Positions 1-7,637 of a stretch of 54,862 nucleotides of DNA are shown piece by piece (positions within the stretch are counted from its first letter, which is position 1; each line of letters starts with the position of its first letter). This DNA comes from Nocardia seriolae NBRC 15557 (GTDB taxonomy: Bacteria; Actinomycetota; Actinomycetes; Mycobacteriales; Mycobacteriaceae): positions 1 through 54,862 of the forward strand of contig NZ_BJWY01000036.1 of the NCBI RefSeq assembly GCF_007990715.1, written 5' to 3'. The position numbers were made by a program, and so were the translations under genes. Under the pieces are notes generated by a model. That model made no database searches, was not told where the DNA came from, and saw nothing but the letters and a program-made list of their open reading frames with translations.

Positions 1-117
1 ATCCCCGTCGGCGAAGGCGTTCAGGTCACCGTGCAGGATGGCGTCGGACAGGGTTTCGACTGCGGTCACCAATTCGGTGATGCCGCAGTCGTCGAGAGTG
101 AAACCCTTCGAACCCAT
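1..117 (-). CDS. Hypothetical protein, N-terminal fragment cut by window edge
   Basis: Only the first 39 codons are inside the window. They read from an ATG whose first base is at 117 (MGSKGFTLDDCGITELVTAV at the start) and run off the left edge without a stop. An in-frame TAG two codons upstream fixes this ATG as the earliest start in this frame. The piece is acidic and probably helical. I do not recognise the family and no function can be assigned from so little sequence. It is divergent from the hydrolase gene that begins at 239, so the 120 bases between them should hold both promoters; I see no clear promoter motif there. Confidence 0.5.
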   Translation of the reverse strand, partial: MGSKGFTLDDCGITELVTAVETLSDAILHGDLNAFADGD

Positions 118-238
118 GAGCTAATTCTACCTCGGTCATGATCGCGAGAGAAGTCGAATTACGTTGTGATGTAAGGAGTTTCAGAACATTCGGTGTTTCG
201 GTAAGTCCTATTCGGGGCGGGTGAGGTAAGAAAGGGGT

Positions 239-1024
239 ATGTGGCATCCGGCGAATCCGATTCTCAATACGTTGACCTATCAGCCGGGGGACCGGCAGAT
301 TTTGGCGACGCCTGAGATGTTCGGGGTTCCGTTCGAGGATCTATGGCTGAACACCTCGGATGGGGAGACCGTCAACGCGTGGTTTGTCCGGGCGGTGGGG
401 GAACCGTTGGGGCACATGCTGTTCGCGCACGGGAACGGGGGGAATATCGGGGATCGGTCGCCGATGCTGGCGATGTTGGCGGCGGCGGGGTTCGACGTGC
501 TGGTTTTCGACTATCGGGGGTACGGGCGCAGTACCGGGCAGACGAGTGAGCAGGGCACCTATCGGGATGTGCGGGCCGCGCGGGACGCCCTGCTTGCGCA
601 GCCGGGGGTGGCCCCGAATCGGGTGGTGTACCTGGGCAAGTCGCTGGGCGGTGGAGTGATGCTGGAGTTGGCGAACGCGCTGCCGCCGGCGGCGCTGCTG
701 CTCATGTCCACGTTCACCGGCCTGCGCGATGCCGCGGCGGCGGTATATCCATTTCTGCCGAAGATATTCGTGCCCAACGCATATCCGAGCATGAGGCGGA
801 TCGGTCGGCTGAAATGCCCGGTGCTGATCATGCACGGGGATGCCGATGAGCTGTTGCCGGTGCGGATGGGGCGGGAGTTGTTCGCGGCCGCACCGGAACC
901 CAAGGAGTTGATGATTTATCCGGGCGGGATGCACAACGATCTCATCGGGTTTCCGGGGTGGGCGAAGACGGTCGCGGAGTGGGCGGCGGGAGTATTGCCG
1001 CCGGGGCGGCTCACTTCCGGATGA
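239..1024 (+). CDS. Alpha/beta hydrolase (Bem46/ABHD13-like)
   Basis: A 261-residue serine hydrolase of the alpha/beta fold. Visible signatures are the oxyanion-type HGNGGN at about 64-69, the nucleophile elbow GKSLGG with Ser135, the acid in HGDADELLPV (Asp203) and the catalytic His in GGMHND (His232), all in the expected order and spacing. This layout matches Bem46/ABHD13-like hydrolases, whose substrates are mostly unknown; a carboxylesterase or thioesterase role is possible. No signal peptide is obvious. The start ATG at 239 follows a purine-rich AAAGGGG tract very closely, so the ribosome site is tight. The gene ends tail-to-tail with the rho-like gene, overlapping it by 14 bases. Confidence 0.85.
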   Translation: MWHPANPILNTLTYQPGDRQILATPEMFGVPFEDLWLNTSDGETVNAWFVRAVGEPLGHMLFAHGNGGNIGDRSPMLAMLAAAGFDVLVFDYRGYGRSTGQTSEQGTYRDVRAARDALLAQPGVAPNRVVYLGKSLGGGVMLELANALPPAALLLMSTFTGLRDAAAAVYPFLPKIFVPNAYPSMRRIGRLKCPVLIMHGDADELLPVRMGRELFAAAPEPKELMIYPGGMHNDLIGFPGWAKTVAEWAAGVLPPGRLTSG

Positions 1025-2181
1025 TATTGGCCAGGAATTCGGCATTGCTGCCGGTTTTGCGGAGGCCGTCGAGGAGCAGGTCGAGGGCGCGCTGATCGTC
1101 GAGGTCGGCGAGGGTGCGGCGGAGCTTGTCCACGGCCAGGAGTTCGGCGGGGGTGAACAGCAGGTCGTCGCGGCGGGTGCTGGACTTGGCGATGTCGACG
1201 GCGGGGAAGATGTGGCGGGAGGCCAGGCCGCGGTCGAGTTTGAGTTCGGCGTTGCCGGTGCCCTTGTACTCCTCGAAGATGACGGTGTCGGCGAGCGAAC
1301 CGGTTTCGACCAGGGCGGTGGCGATGATCGTCAGGGAGCCGCCGTCCTCGAAATTGCGGGCCGCCCCGAGGAAGCGCTTCGGCGGCAGCAGCGCCGTGGA
1401 ATCGATTCCGCCGGAAAGGATTCGGCCCGACGCGTGGCCGGTCATGTTGTAGGCGCGGGCGAGTCGGGTGAGCGAGTCGAGCAGCACGACGACGTCACGG
1501 CCCTCCTCGACCAGCCGCTGCGCCCGTTCGATGGCCAGCTCCGCCAGTGCGGTCTGGTCGGCAGGCGAATGGTCGAAGGTGGCGGCCACCACCTCGGCGG
1601 GGACGCCGCGCGAGAGATCGGTGACCTCCTCGGGGCGTTCGCCGACCAGCACCAGCATCAGGTGCGCCTCGGGATGATTGGCCGCGATGCCTTGCGCGAT
1701 CGCTTGCAGCACAGAGGTTTTGCCCGCCTTGGGCGGTGCCACGACCAGGGCGCGCTGGCCCTTGCCGATCGGCGTGATCAGGTCGGTGACGCGGGTGGTG
1801 AGTTTGTTGGGCGCGGTTTCCAGCCGCAGCCGCTCGTTCGGGTGAATGGGGGTGAGGTCCCCGAAGCGCGGGCGTTTCGGCAGGTCGGCGGCCGGGTGGC
1901 CGTTGACGGTGTCGACCCGCACCAGGGGAGCGTGCTTGCCGTTCTTGGGATTCGGCTGCGCCAGGCCGGTGACGAGGTCGCCGCGGCGCAGTCCGTGTCC
2001 GCGGAGCAATCGGGCAGGCACGTGGATGTCGTTCGGGCCGGGCAGGTAGCCGCTGGTGCGCAGCACTGGCCTGGCCGGTGATTTCCAGGATTCCCGTTGC
2101 GGGGGAGAGAGTTTCGATGTGTTCGAGTTCGCGGGCCGGGTCGTGCTGGGCAGGACGCGGCATCGGATCGATGGTGGTCAT
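1011..2181 (-). CDS. Short Rho-type transcription termination factor, reading frame broken near codon 38
   Basis: RNA-dependent ATPase of the Rho family, a second and short version lacking the long N-terminal domain of actinobacterial housekeeping Rho. The C-terminal 350 codons contain the RNA-binding OB segment (SGYLPGPNDIHV), the Walker A region GKGQRALVVAPPKAGKT, Walker B DVVVLLDSLTRLARAYN, and the GGSLTIIATALVETGS and LDRGLASRHIFPA segments. That frame has only a GTG at 2066 as start, with no ribosome site. The true beginning appears to be the ATG at 2181, preceded by GAGGAG at good spacing; it encodes MTTIDPMPRP...ATGILEITGQA, which is the upstream half of the same OB fold, in a frame one base off. 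The two frames join near 2067. So the gene is either frameshifted (pseudogene or indel in the assembly) or read by frameshifting. About 389 codons if joined. Confidence 0.75.
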
Positions 2182-2465
2182 GATGTGTTCTCCTCTGAAG
2201 GATCAGGTGACTTGTGCACCGGGAGTGAATGATTGGAATGCGGCCGGAAGTGGCCGATGGCGGCAGGAACCGCCGGTGAATCCGAGTGTGTCCGGGCTGC
2301 TGATACAGCACTGCCGGGATCTTGCTCGGGGAGGGAAGAAATCGTGTGGGAGGGACTTTGCGTCTACCTACATCCACAGGATTGCGACGCCCCCACGGTA
2401 CGCCCTCGCCGATCGCCGCGCAATGCTCGGCCCGATCGGCCCCGTCGATGCGTAGCCTGGAACCC
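2182..2465. other. Intergenic region between divergent genes
   Basis: About 280 bases separating the rho-like gene (leftward) from the hypothetical gene at 2466 (rightward). The leftward start is marked by the ribosome site GAGGAG just right of 2181. I see no convincing coding sequence; open frames here lack family character and run in the shadow of neighbouring genes. It should contain two promoters, but I could not pick a pair of -35/-10 boxes with confidence. Confidence 0.4.
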
Positions 2466-2975
2466 ATGAGCGATGCCAAGGAACTCGCGGCGTTGTTGGC
2501 GCAGCTGCCCGACGCCGAACTCGCGGCCGTTGTGGAGCTCGCGACCGAAGGCCGGGCGGGGCTGGCGGCCCTGCACGCGGTGGCGCAGTCGCTGGCCGCC
2601 ACTCTCGGTCATGCCCCCGATGTCATCGATGTGACTCCTGACACCCTTCCGATCGAAAGCTATTCACAGTCTGAGACGGTTGACGTATCGGGGCAGGTGG
2701 GAGGCGGTCCGGTGGTCACCGGGATACCGGTACCGCCTGCGGGTATCCCGTCCGCGCCGGGGATCGGCGGGTATACGAACTCCGGTGTCCCTACTTTCGA
2801 GTCAGTTCGCGATAAGGTCGAGCAGCGCTACGGCACATCGCAGGGGATGGGCGAACTCGATCGGCAGACACCGGTGGGTCGCAGCGTCGAGGAACAGTGG
2901 GATGCGCGGGCCAAGGCCGCGCGGGAGCGTCTGGAACAGATTCGAAAATCGATGCACGGCAACGATTCCGAGTAG
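2466..2975 (+). CDS. Hypothetical protein with Gly/Pro-rich middle and charged helical C-terminus
   Basis: A 169-residue protein from the ATG at 2466 (MSDAKELAALLAQLPDAEL). The first 50 residues look helical and Ala/Leu/Glu-rich, the middle (about 75-110) is a flexible Gly/Pro/Val linker (VSGQVGGGPVVTGIPVPPAG), and the last 50 residues are highly charged and probably coiled coil (EEQWDARAKAARERLEQIRK). No signal peptide or membrane segment. It is followed 23 bases later by another unassigned helical protein on the same strand, so the two are probably an operon. I do not recognise a named family. Confidence 0.6.
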   Translation: MSDAKELAALLAQLPDAELAAVVELATEGRAGLAALHAVAQSLAATLGHAPDVIDVTPDTLPIESYSQSETVDVSGQVGGGPVVTGIPVPPAGIPSAPGIGGYTNSGVPTFESVRDKVEQRYGTSQGMGELDRQTPVGRSVEEQWDARAKAARERLEQIRKSMHGNDSE

Positions 2976-2998
2976 TTCCGGGCGGTCCGCTTCAATTG

Positions 2999-4057
2999 AT
3001 GGGTGGAACCTTGTCCGAGTCCGATTCGAAGAAGCCTCGCGAAATCGCCGAGAAGCTGCTGGATCTCCAGGTCGACTTCATTGTCGGCGAGGTCAGCGGT
3101 GACCGTTTCGCCGAAGTGATCGCCCGCGACGTGAAGGACGTGGTCGGTGTCGCAGACACCATCATCTTCCGCGACGTGGTCGAGATCGACCAGGCCAAGC
3201 AGACCGTCGCCAATGTCATCGATCTGATCGGCGGCAGCCCGGTGCTCGGTGAGATGGTCGGCACGCTGGCAAACTCCCTCTACGAGGACATCGCCACCAA
3301 CACCGACTACACCCTCGGCGACGTGGTGGACCGCGAGCCCGTGGAACAGCTGCTGGAGAAGATCTTCGGCCTGCACCAGGCCCAGGAACGGCTGCTGGAG
3401 CGGCTGACCGAGAGCCCCCTCATCGCAACCGTGGCCGCCAAGTTCGTGGACAAGCTGGTCGACGATTTCATGGAGACCAACAAGCAGATCGCCGGAAAGA
3501 TTCCTGGGGTCGGCTCGCTGGTCTCGATGGGCACCAATGCCGCCAAGTCGGCCCGCAAGGCCGCGGAGAAGGCCGGCGGCACCTTCATCGGCGAAATGGC
3601 GGGCAAGGGAGCGCAATTCGCGCTCAAGCGCACCAACAACGCCATCCGCGAGATGCTGCGCGACGCCCCGGTGCACGACGCGGCCATGGAATTCTGGGAC
3701 CTGCACGCCGGTGAGCCGGTCGCCGGGCTCAAGGAGTACCTGTCCCAGCAGGACCTCTACGACCTGGCGCTGATCGTCTACCGGATCGCGCTGACCACCC
3801 GCAACAAGGAATACGTCGGCGTGCTGGTGGACCAGGGCGTCGAGGTCTTCTTCGAGAAGTACGGCGACCACACCCTGGCCGCGCTGCTGCCGGAGCTGGG
3901 TCTGTCCGAGGCGGTCATCGCCGAGGAGATCCTGCGCTACGGCCCGGCCGTGGTCGAGGCCGCCAAGCGCAACGGCGTGCTGGCCAAGCTGATTCGCCAG
4001 CGGCTGGAGCCGTTCTTTCTGTCCGAGCCGGTGCTCGCGGTGCTCGCCGGGAACTGA
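2999..4057 (+). CDS. Hypothetical helical protein, conserved-looking
   Basis: About 352 residues, rich in helix-forming and acidic residues, soluble, no signal peptide. A Gly/Ala-rich amphipathic stretch (residues about 170-220, GKIPGVGSLVSMGTNAAKSA) sits in the middle; the flanks are regular charged helices. The start is uncertain: ATG at 2999 gives MGGTLSESDSKKPREIAEKL, while TTG at 3011 is preceded by a better purine tract. An upstream extension to 2897 is unlikely because it overlaps the previous gene. The gene lies 23 bases after the preceding hypothetical gene and is followed by a strong hairpin terminator. No family assignment is possible from the residues alone. Confidence 0.6.
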   Translation: MGGTLSESDSKKPREIAEKLLDLQVDFIVGEVSGDRFAEVIARDVKDVVGVADTIIFRDVVEIDQAKQTVANVIDLIGGSPVLGEMVGTLANSLYEDIATNTDYTLGDVVDREPVEQLLEKIFGLHQAQERLLERLTESPLIATVAAKFVDKLVDDFMETNKQIAGKIPGVGSLVSMGTNAAKSARKAAEKAGGTFIGEMAGKGAQFALKRTNNAIREMLRDAPVHDAAMEFWDLHAGEPVAGLKEYLSQQDLYDLALIVYRIALTTRNKEYVGVLVDQGVEVFFEKYGDHTLAALLPELGLSEAVIAEEILRYGPAVVEAAKRNGVLAKLIRQRLEPFFLSEPVLAVLAGN

Positions 4058-4072
4058 CATCCCACGCAGTCG

Positions 4073-4107
4073 AAGGGGCCGCACGCTGAAACCGCTTGCG
4101 GCCCTTT
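4073..4107 (+). terminator. Hairpin terminator after the hypothetical pair
   Basis: Left arm AAGGGGCCGCA (4073-4083), 13-base loop, right arm TGCGGCCCTTT (4097-4107), giving 11 pairs including one G-T. It sits 15 bases after the stop at 4057 and ends in a short pyrimidine-rich tail, as expected for a terminator of the rightward pair. Confidence 0.65.
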
Positions 4108-4135
4108 CTCATTCCCTCCCGGGTGCGTCCGTCTC

Positions 4136-4165
4136 ATTCCCTGGAGGGAATCGCTGCGCGCAGCG
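4136..4165. repeat. Two adjacent small palindromes upstream of NTF2-like gene
   Basis: ATTCCCT-GG-AGGGAAT (4136-4151) is directly followed by the perfect palindrome CGCTGCGCGCAGCG (4152-4165). They lie 22-51 bases ahead of the ATG at 4187, where an operator would be placed, but no regulator can be named. Confidence 0.35.
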
Positions 4166-4186
4166 AATCCACGCAAACTCGATGCC

Positions 4187-4609
4187 ATGACGAACATCAA
4201 CGAACTCGCCGACCGCTACCTGGCCATGTGGAACGAGCCCGACGCCGACGCGCGCCGCAAGCTCATCACCGAACTGTGGGCCGAGGACGGCGCGCAGATC
4301 CTCGTCGATCCGCCGGAGGACCTGCGAAATGCCGCCACCGACTTGAACTTTCCGATTCCCGTGCTGGAAGTGCGCGGCCGTCACGCCCTGGAACGCCGCG
4401 TGGAGCGGGCCTACGAGATGTTCGTGGCCCCCGGCGAACACCGTTTCGTCCAGCGTAGCCCGGCGACCCGGCTGCTGAAGAACGTCGTCGCCTTCACCTG
4501 GTCGATGGTGACCGCCGACGGCACCGCGGTCGGCGGCGGCCTGGACGTCCTCGCCCTCGACGAGGACGGCCGCATCCGCACCGATCACCAGCACATCGGT
4601 GTCGACTGA
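4187..4609 (+). CDS. NTF2-like / SnoaL-like fold protein
   Basis: A 140-residue protein with the typical opening of the NTF2-like superfamily (INELADRYLAMWNEPDADAR) followed by the ELWAEDGAQIL strand-helix segment and a C-terminal sheet (VVAFTWSMVTADGTAVGGGL). Small proteins of this kind act as isomerases, cyclases, dehydratases or simple ligand binders; nothing here decides between these. The ATG at 4187 follows two palindromes and the upstream terminator, so the gene seems to be transcribed alone. It ends 4 bases from the convergent CocE/NonD gene. Confidence 0.6.
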   Translation: MTNINELADRYLAMWNEPDADARRKLITELWAEDGAQILVDPPEDLRNAATDLNFPIPVLEVRGRHALERRVERAYEMFVAPGEHRFVQRSPATRLLKNVVAFTWSMVTADGTAVGGGLDVLALDEDGRIRTDHQHIGVD

Positions 4610-4613
4610 GGAC

Positions 4614-6656
4614 TCACCAGCCCGGTGTGCCGCCGATCGGGATGTTCACGAAACTGGGCTCGGCCGGATCCAGCAGCAGGTGTTGCGGCCGGAGTCCGGA
4701 ATCGACGAGCAGCGGGGTCGCGGGCAGGCTGCGTGGGAAGTTGCTCGCGTACACGTCCACCCGCAGCCGGTGCCCGGGTTGGAGCACGGCATCGGTTGCG
4801 GCGGCGGCGATATCGAGTTGAACCGGCTCGCCGGGCACCGTCGGCCGCCGCTGTTCCATCGACAGGACCGGCACCGGGTCGGTGTAGTCGCCGCCGGGCG
4901 AGCGGGTGTTGCGGGCGTCGTCGATCGCCCGCAGCGAGGCGACCAGCTGACCCGCGGTGAGCACGGTCGACTGTCCGTCCGGCGCGACATCGTTCACGGT
5001 GACCACCCAGAATCCGTCGGCCGCGTCATAGGCGGTGTCGAGATGGACGCTGATCGGACCGGAGATCAGTGTCGGCTCGGCGACCGCGGCACTGGTGAAG
5101 CTCAGCCCGTTGAGTTCCTGTGGCCGTGCGTCTTTCGTGCAGCCGACGATGATCCCGCTGACCCCGGCGGTCATCTGCGCGGTCGCGGGCGAGCAGATGC
5201 TCATGACTCCGGGGGCGACCGTCAACTGCGCGGACTCCGGGGTCGGCTCGGTGGTCAGCGAACCGTCGTGCAGGCTGGTGGCGGCGGTGCCGCTGGGCGT
5301 CGCCGACAGATACATCCGGCGATGCGTCACCCCGGGGCGCGGGAACTCGGGGGTGCTCGACCAGCCCGCACCCTGCTGCCGCAGCATGAGCGGTCCGTAG
5401 TGGTCGATGCCGTTGTCGATTCCCTTGAGCCACTTGTCGAACCACGCCTGCTGCAGCACCTCGATTCGCGGCGGATTGACCGGCTTCCCGAAGTCGGCCC
5501 CGACATTGAAGTGGTAGCTGTCGCTCATCAGCAGTTGCTTGCGCCCGGGCTCCAGGGTCAGGTCGCGGTAGATGCGCGGCTGGGCGTAGGAGAAGACGTC
5601 GTTCCAGCCGCCGACGACGAAGGTGGGGACCTCGATGCGGTCGACCTGGCCCCGCCACGCCTGCCGGGCCGGGCCGTCCGGGGCCAGCATGCCGAGCAGC
5701 TCCGGACTCATATCCGAAATACGCAGTGAGACAAGGGTGTCCAACATCAGATCGAGGAAGGTGAAGGAGCTGGCGGCGCGGTCGGCCAGCCACTGCCAGT
5801 CGAAACGCCCCTGCCCGATGGACATCAGGTCCGGCAGCAGTTTGCCCGCCGTCGGCGCGAGCCGCCACAGCGGCAGCCAGCCGGTCGAGCTGCCGCCGTG
5901 CTGGACCGCGTCATTGTCGAGATCACTGTCGGGATCGACCGGGAAGATCGCGCCGTGGGCGGGCGGCCGCTGCTGCGCGACTTCCAGCTGGTTGATGGCC
6001 GAATACGACATGCCGCTCATGCCGACTCGGCCGTCGGACCAGGGCTGGGCGGCGGCCCAGTCGATCACCTCGAGCGAGTCCTGCTGCTCGCGCTGCCGCA
6101 AGCCGTCCCAAATGCCTTGGGAGAAACCGGTTCCCCGCACATCCACGACCACCTGGGTGTAGCCGCTGCGAATGAGGGCCGGATCCACGCCGGAGAAATT
6201 GCGGGCCGCGCTCGGGATTCCCTTCGTGAGATCGGTGATGCCGGAGAACGGCGTGCCGCCGAAGTCCACGGTCCGCAGGGCCTGTTCGAGCGGCTCGGAC
6301 AGCCCCGGGATCGACAGTGCGCTGTCGATCATCATCTGGATCAGCTTGGTGTACGGCGTGAGATCGAGGATGGTGGGCGTCGGTTCGGCCACGATCCGGC
6401 CCTGCGCGTCCATCGGCCGGTACACATTGGCCTTCAGCACGACGCCGTCGCTCATCCGGATCGGCACATCCCAGTCGATGTGCACCCCGGCGTACCGCTG
6501 CGGGCCGTCATGGGTCGCGGTCCACGCGGCCCCCGCATCCCCGCCGTCGGCTCCGAGCGGTACCGGCGGGTCCGCGACCGCCCGAGGTGCCGCGAACGAT
6601 GCGACGAACATCGCGGCCATTGCCGCACTGAACGCTGACGCGAGCATCCTGCTCAT
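4614..6656 (-). CDS. Secreted CocE/NonD family hydrolase (X-Pro dipeptidyl peptidase-like)
   Basis: About 680 residues from ATG 6656, which has GGAGG 9 bases upstream; a longer frame to 6782 has no such site. Residues 1-29 form a signal peptide ending in AVA before DPP, so the protein is exported. The catalytic domain shows Ser217 in GMSGMSYSA, Asp353 in GGWNDVFSY and His382 in SDSYHFNVG, the triad order of CocE/X-Pro peptidases. The C-terminal 250 residues are the jelly-roll domain (RMYLSATPSG, ISGPISVHLD, GHRLRVDVYASNFP). Family members cleave esters or acyl-Xaa bonds; the substrate is unknown. A palindromic site about 50-65 bases upstream matches one ahead of the SDR gene, suggesting control by the neighbouring TetR protein. 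Confidence 0.85.
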   Translation of the reverse strand: MSRMLASAFSAAMAAMFVASFAAPRAVADPPVPLGADGGDAGAAWTATHDGPQRYAGVHIDWDVPIRMSDGVVLKANVYRPMDAQGRIVAEPTPTILDLTPYTKLIQMMIDSALSIPGLSEPLEQALRTVDFGGTPFSGITDLTKGIPSAARNFSGVDPALIRSGYTQVVVDVRGTGFSQGIWDGLRQREQQDSLEVIDWAAAQPWSDGRVGMSGMSYSAINQLEVAQQRPPAHGAIFPVDPDSDLDNDAVQHGGSSTGWLPLWRLAPTAGKLLPDLMSIGQGRFDWQWLADRAASSFTFLDLMLDTLVSLRISDMSPELLGMLAPDGPARQAWRGQVDRIEVPTFVVGGWNDVFSYAQPRIYRDLTLEPGRKQLLMSDSYHFNVGADFGKPVNPPRIEVLQQAWFDKWLKGIDNGIDHYGPLMLRQQGAGWSSTPEFPRPGVTHRRMYLSATPSGTAATSLHDGSLTTEPTPESAQLTVAPGVMSICSPATAQMTAGVSGIIVGCTKDARPQELNGLSFTSAAVAEPTLISGPISVHLDTAYDAADGFWVVTVNDVAPDGQSTVLTAGQLVASLRAIDDARNTRSPGGDYTDPVPVLSMEQRRPTVPGEPVQLDIAAAATDAVLQPGHRLRVDVYASNFPRSLPATPLLVDSGLRPQHLLLDPAEPSFVNIPIGGTPGW

Positions 6657-6706
6657 ACGCCCAACCCTCCACTGACTTCGTTGCCCAGCGTGATGCATTT
6701 TGAACA

Positions 6707-6721
6707 GTGTCCATATTTGAC
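6707..6721. promoter_or_regulatory. Putative TetR operator upstream of CocE/NonD gene
   Basis: GTGTCCATATTTGAC is identical in 13 of 15 bases to GTGTTCATATTAGAC at 7609-7623 ahead of the SDR-ligase operon. The TetR gene lies between the two sites. A half-like copy GTGTTCAT is at about 6798. The site sits about 50 bases ahead of the hydrolase start. Confidence 0.5.
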
Positions 6722-6901
6722 GCCCTCCTGTGAACGGATTCGGCGCTTTGACAGGCTTGAACTGTGCAACTGACACATCCAAGCGGAGCCTGGCCAGGTG
6801 TTCATTTATTGCCTCGGCCGCGCCGATGACGAGGTTGAACGGGCGGCTGCCAGCTATTCTGAGTCGCAGTTCAGTTCCCGAAGCGGAGGCGGTCGACGAG
6901 C

Positions 6902-7543
6902 ATGCGGACCAAATGGGGCGATCGCGAAGGTCGCCGACGCGACATCCTGAGCGCCGGACGAGACCGGTTGAGCCGGTTCGGCTATGCGGATCTGACCATG
7001 CGGGAGGTCGCTCAGGCCGCGAAGATCAGCCTCGGCACGGTGTACACGTATTTCCCCAGCAAGGAGGCGCTGTTCGCGGCCTGTTACGCGCAGCGGCTCG
7101 ACGAGCTGATGGCGGCCGTCGCGCCCGCGTGTGAGTCGGAGACCGATCCGGAGGAACTGTTCGTCACCATCGCCACCGAATACCTGGACGTGTATCGGGT
7201 CTTCGGCCGCGAGGTCAATATCTGGTCGATCGTCGCCGATCGTTCCGCCCGCGACGCCGAAGGCGCGGACGAGTTGCGCGCGGCGGCCGAGCGGGTCTTC
7301 GTCACGATCGGCGGCGCGATGGCCCGCCTCAACGCGGAGCGCCCGGGCGGCCTCGCCGATGCCGATCTGGCGCTGGCCCTTCCGCTGCTGTGGTCCAACG
7401 TGACCGGGCTGGCCGACCAGTTCACCGGGGTCCGTCAGCATCTGCACACCTACACCTGGGATCAGATGGTGCGTTTCACCGCTCGCGCCCTGATCCGCGG
7501 TCTCAGCCTGACCGAGGCGATCTCGACCGCGGGCGCAGCCTGA
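6902..7543 (+). CDS. TetR family transcriptional regulator
   Basis: A 213-residue repressor. Residues about 12-58 are the TetR helix-turn-helix (RRRDILSAGRDRLSRFGYAD, then MREVAQAAKISLGTVYTYF and SKEALFAACY); the remainder is the variable helical ligand domain. It is divergent from the secreted hydrolase (start 6656) and lies 94 bases before an SDR/acyl-CoA ligase operon. Matching palindromic sites before both units suggest it controls them together, perhaps in response to a lipid or acyl-CoA. No ligand can be inferred. The ATG at 6902 gives the normal short N-terminal arm of the family. Confidence 0.85.
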   Translation: MRTKWGDREGRRRDILSAGRDRLSRFGYADLTMREVAQAAKISLGTVYTYFPSKEALFAACYAQRLDELMAAVAPACESETDPEELFVTIATEYLDVYRVFGREVNIWSIVADRSARDAEGADELRAAAERVFVTIGGAMARLNAERPGGLADADLALALPLLWSNVTGLADQFTGVRQHLHTYTWDQMVRFTARALIRGLSLTEAISTAGAA

Positions 7544-7573
7544 GCCGTCTCCCGCGCGAAGCTCGCCCCGGTC

Positions 7574-7626
7574 TTGACACGCGCTCGGACGGGACAGCAT
7601 TCTGATCCGTGTTCATATTAGACACG
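7574..7626 (+). promoter_or_regulatory. Promoter and TetR-type operator for SDR/ligase operon
   Basis: TTGACA (7574-7579), 18-base spacer and CATTCT (7598-7603) resemble a sigma-A-type promoter. Immediately downstream CGTGT-9-ACACG (7608-7626) is a palindrome whose core matches the site ahead of the CocE gene. The start codon is at 7638. Binding there would block transcription elongation or initiation. Confidence 0.5.
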
Positions 7627-7637
7627 AGGACGGATCG

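Noticed and set aside
2064..2066. GTG 2066 as the true start of the rho-like protein
   Set aside because: No ribosome site, and the missing first strand of the OB fold is encoded just upstream from an ATG with a strong ribosome site.
2897..2998. Longer start for the helical hypothetical protein
   Set aside because: It overlaps the preceding gene, and the added 34 residues look like out-of-frame translation of that gene; ATG 2999 or TTG 3011 fits better.
2828..4084. Long open frames opposite genes, for example opposite the helical protein, KDPG aldolase/GntP and argJ
   Set aside because: High-GC codon structure leaves antisense frames open; their translations are His/Arg/Gln-rich without family motifs or ribosome sites.
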